This document shows positions 33,039 to 41,777 of a stretch of DNA of 41,777 nt, one piece after another. A program made the position numbers and the translations under genes. The stretch comes from Bacteroidales bacterium (GTDB taxonomy: Bacteria > Bacteroidota > Bacteroidia > Bacteroidales > UBA932): contig JAFZVQ010000001.1 in NCBI GenBank assembly GCA_017617715.1, positions 1 to 41,777 of the forward strand. The letters are read 5' to 3'. Below the pieces are notes generated by a model, which made no database searches, was not told where the DNA came from, and worked only from the letters and a program-made list of their open reading frames with translations. Every line of letters starts with the position of its first letter. Position 1 is the stretch's first letter.

Positions 33039-34095
33039 TGAGACGCATAACGGTACTGATTATCCTGAGCCTAAGCTGCCTTGGCGTCCGCGCCCAGGTG
33101 GATTCGGTGCGCGTCGTCCCGCAGAATGACTCGCTCGCCGTCCAGGTGGACACCCTGGACAGGCCCGCCGACATCGGCAGCGGGCTGCAGTTCTTCGCCC
33201 GGGGGAACGGTGCGCCCGTAGATACCCTCGACGTGGGCGACGGCCGCATCCAGATAGTCCTCAAGGACGACAACACCTGGTACTTCATAAAGAACGTCTC
33301 CGCCCTTGCCGAGACCGACCTTTTCTCCCAGTGCTGGCGTGAACATATAGTTAACCCTTATAACGACACGCCGCTGGACAGCATTCCCTACAGGGTCACG
33401 GTCTGCCTGGTGGATTCGGTGAGCCGTTTCGTGTGCCCGCACAAGGGCAAGGTGTTTTCCAAGTTCGGGCTGCGCAAAGGCCGCAGGCACACCGGATGCG
33501 ACGTGCCTTATCCCACAGGCACTCCTGTCTATTGCGCTTTCGACGGCAGGGTGCGCCTCGCCGAAAGGCACAAAGGCTACGGCAACCTCGTAATCGTGCG
33601 TCACGAAAACGGCCTTGAGACATTTTACGGGCACCTTTCCCGCATCGACGTCATTGCGGGGCAGTGGGTCCACGCCGGCGACCTCCTGGGCCTCGGCGGC
33701 TCCACGGGCCGCTCCAGCGGGCCGCACCTCCATTTCGAGACGCGCCTCCGCGGACATGCCTTCGATCCAGAGTGGATAGTGGATTTCGAAAACGGCAGCC
33801 TGCGGAAGAACGTGTTCGTGCTCAAGCGCAGCTACCTTTCTCCCTACAGCAAGTATGTGCCTACATCCATCGATGAGGAGGAGGAAATCTACATGACCGA
33901 CGAGCAGATACGCGCCGAAGAGGAACGCATCGCCAAAGAGCGCGCCGCGATGAAATACCACACCATACGTTCCGGCGACACCCTGTCTGGCATTGCAGTG
34001 AAGTACGGCACCACGGTGTCCAAGATCTGCAGCCTCAACCAGGGGCTCAAACCCACTACCATCCTCAGCCTGGGACGTAAAATACGGGTGAAATA

Positions 34096-34096
<1 letters not shown>
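33038..34096 (+). CDS. M23 peptidoglycan DD-endopeptidase with C-terminal LysM
   Basis: 352 residues. Signal peptide MRRITVLIILSLSCLGVRAQ. The LytM domain (about 130-255) carries HTGCD (His151, Asp155) and GPHLHFE (His230, His232), the zinc ligands and catalytic His. After a charged linker (about 285-303) one LysM module (about 306-352: SGDTLSGIAVKYGTTVSKI) binds peptidoglycan. It would open cross-links for cell growth or division. It overlaps the mutase by one base and miaB by one, an operon with tight spacing. Confidence 0.93.
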
Positions 34097-35401
<1,305 letters not shown>

Positions 35402-35412
<11 letters not shown>

Positions 35413-37480
35413 CAGCAGGTTTCTGGTTGCCGCGGCGTTTGCCGCCGGCAGGGGACGGTGTGCGTTCCTGGGGCTGCTGGCCGCCGGGTTTCTCGACGTT
35501 GCCGCCCCTGTCGTTGCCATAGTTGCCGCCCCGGCCGTGGTCGGGATCGTGCTCCTGGGAGCTGCGGTGCGATTTGATGGACTCGCCGGCCTCCTTGAGG
35601 GATGAGAGCGTGCCGGGCAGTCTCTTGACTCCGGGTATGGACATTTTGCGGTAGGGCCTTTCCTCGCCGGTGCCCCAGAAGTCGTCGGAATCCCAGCGGT
35701 TGCGTTTAGGCATCTCCCTTTCCACCCTGTCGTTCCTCCTTGCCAGCAGGGCAAGGTTGAGGGATTCGAACACGTACATTCCGTCGGCCGCGAAATCCAG
35801 CGCAGGGGCGACTCCGAGCGTGCGGAGGAATCTGCCGTCTTCCTCATAGAGGTTCAGCACTATCACGAAGTAGGAGTCGGTGTTGTAGATGTCGTCGATG
35901 GTGCACTTGGGGTCGCGGCGCACGGATTCAAGGCTGAGCCACACTTTGCGGGCGTTGTTGGGACCCCAGTAGATTTCCTCCACCCCCTTCATTTCATAGG
36001 AGGGGTCTTCGAATTTGTCTATAACGGGGCAGACCAGCCGGTCGGCCAGTTCTATGTCGAGACCGGCGTCGGTCAGGCGGGTCTTGCAGTTGACCACCTG
36101 CCCCATTCCGAAGGGCTGGCGGAAGATGGGAAGGCGCATGGCGTCCTCCAGCGTGCGCCTTGACCGGAGGTCGGGGGCCGGACGGTCCTGCATTCCGGTG
36201 ATGCCGAGGTTCTCGCCCTCTATGATTTCCGTGTACCGGTCGGCTGCGTTGAGGGGATTGTACATCCTGTCAAGTTCGTAGGAGCGCAGGCCGAGTCCGC
36301 TGATCACGTCGGCGTTGTTGATGGGTCGGTAATCGGTGAGATCGACGGAGAAGGAGGGTATAGCGGGGCAGTTGATATCCCGCATCGCCATCCACAGGCT
36401 CTCGCCTTCTGCGTTGTAGATGATGCCTTCAGCGCAGTCGGCTTCGAACCATCCCCATCTGGACACGTCTCCCAGGGGCGTGCCGTCGCTTTCGCAGAGC
36501 ACCGCCTTCACGGTGTAGTAGAGTCCGCTGTTGGGCTCAAGCATGGCGCCGGGGTGCTTTTCCTCATCCACGACGGGCTCGAAACGAACGAAACGGTCGT
36601 AATGCCAGTCGATGCGGAGGTCGTAGCAGGCGGCGCCCCTGATGCGGCGGTTGTTGTCCAGCCGGACTTCTTTCAGGTTGTTGCGGTGGAACCTGTGGCC
36701 GATCGCACCTGTGTGCCATGCCGCTGCACGGACAGGGTCGCCGGCGGGGTCGTACGGGAACACATAGCCCTGGAAGGGGAATTCTTCCGTCTTCTGCATG
36801 CGGCTGTCCCATACTTCGTGCACGAAGTCGGCAGTCAGCACTTCATATCCGCCGTAGCGGCTGGAGATTGCCAGGTTGTTGAAAGGCAGGAGGGTCTGGC
36901 CGTCGCTGCTTATGATGCCCTTGAGCCCGTTCCATGCGGAGCGTGCCGTGCCCCTGCCGTTGTAGAACGAAGGGGATGCCGTGAACTGCGGTTCGAACAC
37001 TTCGTTGCCTTGCATGTCGTACAGGCCCCACATGGGCTTCAGGCCCACGCGGGGGACTTCCACGTCGCGCTCGGCCGCTATCAGGGATTCGTTGCGCAGC
37101 ACGTTCACCGCAACGCATTCCGGAGGGATGACGAAACGGCCGGACTGGTCGGCCAGGCCGCGGCGGCGCACCTTGCCTTCCTTGATCGTGACTTCGCAGA
37201 GTCCGGATTTGTCGAATTTCCCTATGTCGTCGTACTGGGGCGGAATCACCCATCTGCCGGTGGCGTCGATAAGGCCTTTCAGCCCCGTCTTTTCCACGAC
37301 GGCGAAGCCGCTGTTGAACTTTTTGGCGGATTGATACGAAGGAGGGATCACCCAGTTCTTGTCTTTGTCCTGGTAGCCGTACAGCTTGGTTTCCTTGTCT
37401 TTGACGGGCTTGAGGTCCTGCGCTCCGGCAGCAGTGGCCAGGCAAAGCAGGGCGGTGATTGTGAGTATGCGAAGTTTCAT
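35402..37480 (-). CDS. Secreted WG-repeat protein with long unique region
   Basis: 692 residues. Signal peptide MKLRILTITALLCLATAAGA. Residues about 28-210 hold four or so WG-type repeats ('GLIDATGRWVIPPQYDDI', 'GLADQSGRFVIPPE', 'GLYDMQGNEVFEP'), a beta fold seen in secreted and surface proteins. Residues about 215-640 have no recognised family. The end (about 641-692) is Gly/Arg/Pro/Gln-rich and probably disordered. It is 9 bp after the L,D-transpeptidase gene, so likely cotranscribed. Function unknown; an envelope or secreted role is inferred. Confidence 0.8.
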
Positions 37481-37489
37481 ATGGTTGAA

Positions 37490-37975
37490 TTATTCTTGTA
37501 TTTTGTCGGGTAGTATTATGACCACGGTGCCCACGCGTACGCGCTGCCGGAGGTCGGTGATATCTTCATTGGTCAGGCGTATGCAACCTTCAGTCGCCCT
37601 GGTGCCTATGGATTCTGGGAGGTGGGTGCCGTGGATGCCGATGTCGCGCCGGCAGGGCACGTCGAGCCGAAGGAACCATGGGCCGTAGGCGTTGCGGACG
37701 GGGCCTTTGCCGTCGCCGAAGTCGTGGGTCAGGCCGCGGGAGTTGAGAATTTCGTTTATGGTGAACCTGCCTTCCGGAGTCTTCCGGTCGCCGTTTCTGG
37801 TCTTGTTGCCGTAGTTGGTGCCGCAGGCTATGGGGTAGCTCTTTATCAGGGTGCTGTCGGGCGCCATCAGGCTGAGCGTCATTGCCTGCTTGTCCACCAC
37901 GATGAAAGGATTGCCGGGCAGGGACTCAGGCTGGGCGCCGAGAAGGCACGCCAATATAATGATCAGAGCGTTCAT
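37490..37975 (-). CDS. L,D-transpeptidase (YkuD family)
   Basis: 161 residues from the ATG at 37975 (a GTG three bases upstream lies closer to the promoter). A short hydrophobic start (MNALIIILACLLGAQPES) serves as signal peptide. YkuD active-site pattern: His115 in GIHGTH, then Cys131 in ATEGCIRL, where Glu replaces the usual His before Gly-Cys. The family forms 3-3 peptidoglycan cross-links or attaches lipoproteins. Shorter than many YkuD proteins and lacking LysM. Confidence 0.88.
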   Translation of the reverse strand: MNALIIILACLLGAQPESLPGNPFIVVDKQAMTLSLMAPDSTLIKSYPIACGTNYGNKTRNGDRKTPEGRFTINEILNSRGLTHDFGDGKGPVRNAYGPWFLRLDVPCRRDIGIHGTHLPESIGTRATEGCIRLTNEDITDLRQRVRVGTVVIILPDKIQE

Positions 37976-37980
37976 CACTG

Positions 37981-37988
37981 CAAATATA
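37981..37988 (-). promoter_or_regulatory. -7 element of the L,D-transpeptidase/WG-repeat pair
   Basis: Minus-strand TATATTTG six bases before the ATG, predicting a leaderless transcript. A T-run and TTGAC lie further upstream but the spacing (10 bp) is too short for a standard -33 box. Confidence 0.6.
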
Positions 37989-38049
37989 CATTTTTTTTGT
38001 CAACGCGACAGATTTCTTCGCGCAGACCGTCCTTATCGGGGAAAATTGT

Positions 38050-38057
38050 TAAATTTG
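38050..38057 (+). promoter_or_regulatory. -7 element of the AAA+ gene
   Basis: TAAATTTG (TAnnTTTG) 19 bases before the ATG at 38077; no TTTG at the usual spacing upstream. Confidence 0.5.
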
Positions 38058-38076
38058 TAATCCGACAACACATATT

Positions 38077-41049
38077 ATGGCACGAAAGAAAAACACCAGT
38101 GAAGAAATAATTGAAGAAATGGATTATGCCCGGTTGGGGGAGTACCGGCTTTATTGTTGCGTGGACAGCAACAATACGGAGTATCCCGTCGAAGGCATAA
38201 TCAGCAGCATAGACTTTGATAAGGGCCTCTATCTCCATATAGACCTGGGCCTTCCAGAGGATGAGGATGCGAGCCTCCTGAACGTCGACGTGTCCACCCT
38301 GGTGAGTTCCCGGTCCGTGGATTTCGATTTCAACGAAAGCAGCATACAGCTTTTCCGGGACGGGGACCGTCTCCACGTCGAACCGGTTCCGCTCGACAGC
38401 CTGCTGGATGACGATTTTGCCGGGTTGGAAATGCTGGAGATAATCACCGTGGCCCTTTACCGGGACGGCGAGCTGGTCGGCAGCCACGACATAATGTTCA
38501 ACAGTTCCGAGCCGCAGATTGACCAGACTCCCGGGGAGGATTCCGCCGATGATCCTGCCCGGCGCATGGAACTGATATCCACCTACATGGGATGGGAGAA
38601 CTACAAGATGCGCATGCAGGAACTCTTCACCCGTTGCGAGGTGGGGCGCATCCGCGAGGAGGCCGGCCTTGCCATGAACCCGCCCCGTCTGCACACCGCC
38701 ATAATCGGCAATCCCGGCACAGGCAAGACCACCTGCGTGTCCCTTATGGCCAGCCTGTGCAAGGCGCTTGGCCTGCTGGACACGGACACTATCTGGACCG
38801 TCCGGGTGTCGTCGCTCGCGACGGCAAGCGTGAATTCGGAAAACGAAGCCGTCATCTCCGCTGTGGAAAGCGCGCAGGGCGGCACGTTGGTCATCGACCG
38901 GGCGCACGAGCTCTACAAGACCGACAACAAGGGCAATTACGACACCGAGGGGCGCATAGTGCGCGCGCTGGTGGACGCCCTGAGCAATACGGAGCGATAC
39001 AAGCGCTGGATGCTGGTGCTGGTAGGGGAGCCCGAAGGCATGGAATTCCTGCTTTCCACCTACCCCGAACTGGACCAGTACCTGTCGGATCCCATCTACC
39101 TGGAGGATTTCAAGCCTGAAGAGCTGTTCAGCATGTTCGACATGCATTGCGCCGAGCGGGGAATAAAGCTCTCGGACGAGGCCCGCCGCAAGCTTGAGAT
39201 GTTCGTGCTCCATAAATACAACCGCAGGGGTGCCGGGTTCCAGAACGCCTGGCTGATAAGCGGGCTGTTCGACGACTACATAGTCCCGGCCATGTACAAG
39301 CGCCTCCATGGGCTGTCTTCGCCCACGCCGGAGCAGCTTGCTCTCGTGCTTCCGGACGACATTCCCGCCATAGGGGAGGCTCCGGACAATGCGATGGACG
39401 AGCTGGACGAACTGATAGGGCTTGCCAAGATAAAGACCAAGGTCAAGGACTACCTGAACGCCATAAAGCTTGCCAGCCGCCGTATGGAAATGGGCCTTCC
39501 CACAAATATGCCGCGCCTGCACATGGCTTTCCTGGGCAATCCGGGCACGGGAAAGACCACTGTGGCGGAGATTATCGGCAGGGTGTTCGCTTCCTGGGGC
39601 ATTCTTTCAGGCGGCCGTGTCATACGGACTGAAAAGAGCCAGATGGTGGGCCAGTATATAGGGGAGACTGAGTTCAAGATGAAGAACCTGCTTGCCCGGG
39701 CCAGAGGCAACATACTTTTCATAGATGAAGCCTACCAGCTTGTGGAAGGCGGTGAAAGGGATTTCGGACGCATAGTGATGAATTCGCTCCTGACCGAACT
39801 CGGCAAGGAGAATTCGGACATGGTGGTGATACTTGCCGGCTACACGGCTCCCATGAAGAAACTGCTGGAGAGCAACGAGGGAATAGAAAGCCGCTTCCCC
39901 AACGTGTTCAACTTCGAAGACTACACCACCGACGAGCTTATGGAGATAGGCCGGCTGATGATACGCAAGCAGGGATTCATCCTCACTGAGGGTGCGGCCA
40001 GGAATATGCGTTCCATAATCGAGGAGGAGTCCGACAGGCCTTCGCCCCGTTTCGGCAACGGCCGTTTCGTGTCGAACCTTATACAGAATGAAGTGCTTGC
40101 CACCCTCGGAGCCCGCACTGCGAAGCTCAGTAATCCGACCAGGGAGGACCTGTGCACCATTCTTCCCGAGGACGTGGTGCTGGGCAAGGCCCAGAAAGAC
40201 GTGGTCTTCGACGACGTGGCGATCGATGCCGCACTTGCGAAGCTCGACGCCCTGGCGGGCATGGCCGGCGTCAAGAAGGCCATCCACAATTTCGTGCAGT
40301 CCGCGCGCTACCTGCATTCCATTGGGGAGCGCTACGTGGGCAGGGGATTGCTGAGCTGGCGCTTCATCGGCCCCAGCGGCACCGGCAAGAGCACGGTGGC
40401 CGAAATCATGGCCTGCATACTCCGCGGCATGCGCCTGATCACCAACAGCCACATCACCGAAATCAAGGGCGAACGCATCTTCAACGTGTCGGAGCACGAC
40501 TGCGACGAAGTGTTGCGCGATGCCGTGAAGAAGTCCTGCAACGGCCTGATATTCATCAATGTGGACGAGCCTAAGTTCAACGACGACAGGTTCAGTTACG
40601 GCCGCAGCGTGGAGCAGATACGCCTCAAGGTCAAGGAGCTCACCATCGAGTCGGGAGGGGAGTGCGCCCTGATCCTGGCCGAGCTCGATTCCCCGCACGG
40701 CAAGGTGGCGCAGCAGCTTTCGGAGTCCGGCGTTTATGAATTCGACCACACCCTGGTGTTCAGCAAATTCACCCCGGAGGAACTCTTCCAGATTCTCTGC
40801 AACTGCCTGGCCCGGTACAAGGCCCGCTTCGGCGAGGCCGCCAAGGCGCACATGATGTCCTACATCACTGAAATGGCCGCTTCCGCAGAGGTCAGCGCCA
40901 GGACCATGAAACTCATGTCCCGCACGATCTGGCAGCAGGTCATACTTCGCGAGTCGTCCCGCCCGAAGCCTGCAAAGGTCCATGAAATCAAGCTCGAAGA
41001 CGTACAGACCTTCAAGTGGGATTCCAAGAAAGGAAAGATAGGATTTTAA
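38077..41049 (+). CDS. Three-module AAA+ protein (CbxX/CfqX-SpoVK type)
   Basis: 990 residues. Residues 1-185 are an unrecognised acidic domain; then three tandem AAA+ modules spaced about 277 residues apart. Walker A: GNPGTGKTT at 211-219, GNPGTGKTT at 487-495, GPSGTGKST at 765-773. Walker B: module 1 reads TLVIDRAHEL (Asp274, Arg275 replaces Glu); module 2 reads ILFIDEAYQL (Asp550, Glu551, complete); module 3 reads LIFINVDEP (Asn828 in the Asp place, with Asp-Glu two positions later). The SRF arginine finger (Arg606) is present only in module 2; the matching places are LDQYLSDP in module 1 and SESGVYEFD in module 3. AAA+ CbxX-like proteins remodel partners using ATP. It is followed 11 bp later by clpP. 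Not a canonical ClpX or ClpA. Confidence 0.9.
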   Translation: MARKKNTSEEIIEEMDYARLGEYRLYCCVDSNNTEYPVEGIISSIDFDKGLYLHIDLGLPEDEDASLLNVDVSTLVSSRSVDFDFNESSIQLFRDGDRLHVEPVPLDSLLDDDFAGLEMLEIITVALYRDGELVGSHDIMFNSSEPQIDQTPGEDSADDPARRMELISTYMGWENYKMRMQELFTRCEVGRIREEAGLAMNPPRLHTAIIGNPGTGKTTCVSLMASLCKALGLLDTDTIWTVRVSSLATASVNSENEAVISAVESAQGGTLVIDRAHELYKTDNKGNYDTEGRIVRALVDALSNTERYKRWMLVLVGEPEGMEFLLSTYPELDQYLSDPIYLEDFKPEELFSMFDMHCAERGIKLSDEARRKLEMFVLHKYNRRGAGFQNAWLISGLFDDYIVPAMYKRLHGLSSPTPEQLALVLPDDIPAIGEAPDNAMDELDELIGLAKIKTKVKDYLNAIKLASRRMEMGLPTNMPRLHMAFLGNPGTGKTTVAEIIGRVFASWGILSGGRVIRTEKSQMVGQYIGETEFKMKNLLARARGNILFIDEAYQLVEGGERDFGRIVMNSLLTELGKENSDMVVILAGYTAPMKKLLESNEGIESRFPNVFNFEDYTTDELMEIGRLMIRKQGFILTEGAARNMRSIIEEESDRPSPRFGNGRFVSNLIQNEVLATLGARTAKLSNPTREDLCTILPEDVVLGKAQKDVVFDDVAIDAALAKLDALAGMAGVKKAIHNFVQSARYLHSIGERYVGRGLLSWRFIGPSGTGKSTVAEIMACILRGMRLITNSHITEIKGERIFNVSEHDCDEVLRDAVKKSCNGLIFINVDEPKFNDDRFSYGRSVEQIRLKVKELTIESGGECALILAELDSPHGKVAQQLSESGVYEFDHTLVFSKFTPEELFQILCNCLARYKARFGEAAKAHMMSYITEMAASAEVSARTMKLMSRTIWQQVILRESSRPKPAKVHEIKLEDVQTFKWDSKKGKIGF

Positions 41050-41060
41050 ATGTTAACCAT

Positions 41061-41735
41061 ATGAACGACAAAGAATTCACCAGCTTTGCCCTGAAGGGGC
41101 AGGGCATCAGTTCCACGACGCTGGGCCGCTACAGGTCTGCTGTCGATGCCTATATCAATCCGTCCATTATTGAGGAGCGCAAGCTTAATGTCGCCCAGAT
41201 GGACGTGTTCAGCCGCCTGATGATGGACCGCATCATTTTCCTGGGGGTGCAGATCGACGACGACGTGGCAAACATAATCATCGCTCAGCTGCTGTTCCTC
41301 GCCTCCGTGGATCCCAAGGCCGATGTCTCCCTGTATATCAACACTCCCGGCGGGCAGGTCTCCAGCGGCCTCGCCATCTACGACACCATGCAGCTGATCC
41401 AGCCCGATGTCGCCACCATCTGCACCGGCATGGCCGCCTCGATGGGCTCGGTGCTCCTTTGCGCCGGCCAGCAGGGCAAGCGTTCCGCCCTGCCCCATTC
41501 CCGCGTGCTGATCCACCAGCCCCTCGGCGGCACCCAGGGCCAGGCTTCCGATATCCTCATCGCCGCCAAGGAGATAGAGAAACTCCGCACCGAGCTCTTC
41601 ACCATAATCTCCCACCACTCCGGCCAGCCCTATGAAAAAGTCGCCGCCGACGGCGACCGCGACTACTGGATGACCGCCCAGGAAGCCCTCTCCTACGGCA
41701 TGGTCGACAAGATCCTCAGCAAGAAGTCAGAGTAG
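41061..41735 (+). CDS. clpP: ATP-dependent Clp protease proteolytic subunit
   Basis: 224 residues from the ATG at 41061 (a reading from 41016 overlaps the AAA+ gene and is rejected). Catalytic triad Ser127 (GMAASMGS), His152 (VLIHQP), Asp201 (DRDYWM), with S-to-H spacing 25 and H-to-D 49 as in E. coli ClpP. The TPGGQVSSG oxyanion strand is intact. It forms the tetradecameric protease chamber that works with ClpX/ClpA-type unfoldases. The gene following it lies outside the window; clpX usually follows in Bacteroidota. A short linker of 11 bp to the AAA+ gene suggests cotranscription. Confidence 0.97.
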   Translation: MNDKEFTSFALKGQGISSTTLGRYRSAVDAYINPSIIEERKLNVAQMDVFSRLMMDRIIFLGVQIDDDVANIIIAQLLFLASVDPKADVSLYINTPGGQVSSGLAIYDTMQLIQPDVATICTGMAASMGSVLLCAGQQGKRSALPHSRVLIHQPLGGTQGQASDILIAAKEIEKLRTELFTIISHHSGQPYEKVAADGDRDYWMTAQEALSYGMVDKILSKKSE

Positions 41736-41777
41736 CCCTCACGGCCCCTACCGCTGAGACGAAGAAGATTTAAAAAA

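Noticed and set aside
37975-39522. 515-codon minus-strand reading, and 39607-40983 minus
   Set aside because: Antisense to the AAA+ gene, which has intact Walker motifs on the plus strand.

Overview
The window is a high-GC stretch (by eye roughly 58-60% GC) of a Bacteroidales chromosome. Evidence for this phylum: SusC-type TonB receptor with an N-terminal carboxypeptidase-regulatory-like domain, fimbrillin-like lipoproteins, S46 dipeptidyl peptidase, DUF4837/DUF4876/DUF6850/DUF3737 families, and many start sites preceded by the Bacteroidota promoter (TTTG about 19-21 bp upstream of TAnnTTTG) with weak or absent Shine-Dalgarno sequences. An uncultured gut Bacteroidales (for example Cryptobacteroides- or Alistipes-like) fits, but genus is inference.

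Layout. 1-456: AT-rich start of a leftward partial gene (possible transposase) and a block of 90-bp GC-rich inverted-repeat elements. 457-3696 (minus): DUF389 membrane protein, Omp85-type barrel, unknown 181-aa protein. 3774-6661 (plus): small outer-membrane barrel and an arylsulfatase-family protein with an altered maturation motif. 6668-7474 (minus): membrane-anchored LytTR regulator. 7478-7624: divergent control region with five regularly spaced GTCACAAA-type repeats between two recognisable promoters. 7651-12057 (plus): four-gene lipid-like operon (condensation-type acyltransferase, PlsC-like acyltransferase, acyl-CoA ligase, DUF3737 beta-helix), closed by a hairpin shared with a leftward tRNA-His. 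12229-14280 (minus): S46 peptidase. 14335-20243 (plus): TonB receptor, DUF4876 lipoprotein, DUF6850 barrel. 20250-24046 (minus): M23-like N-terminal stub, dxr, rseP, DUF4837. 24070-31632 (plus): ruvX, def, a 43-aa peptide gene, and two tandem fimbrillin/GLUG-like surface lipoproteins, the second fused to a glycerophosphodiester phosphodiesterase domain. 31671-35412 (plus): phosphohexomutase, M23/LysM endopeptidase, miaB. 35402-37975 (minus): WG-repeat protein and L,D-transpeptidase. 38077-41735 (plus): three-module AAA+ protein and clpP. The last 42 bases hold no recognisable feature.

How it works together. Most of the window is housekeeping (isoprenoid synthesis, RIP protease, tRNA modification, peptide deformylation, Holliday junction resolution, ClpP proteolysis) interleaved with envelope functions. 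The parts most likely to be undescribed are the LytTR regulator with its repeat array and the acyltransferase/ligase/DUF3737 operon, the peptide-plus-tandem-GLUG locus ending in a GDPD fusion, and the triple AAA+ protein in which only the central module looks catalytically complete.
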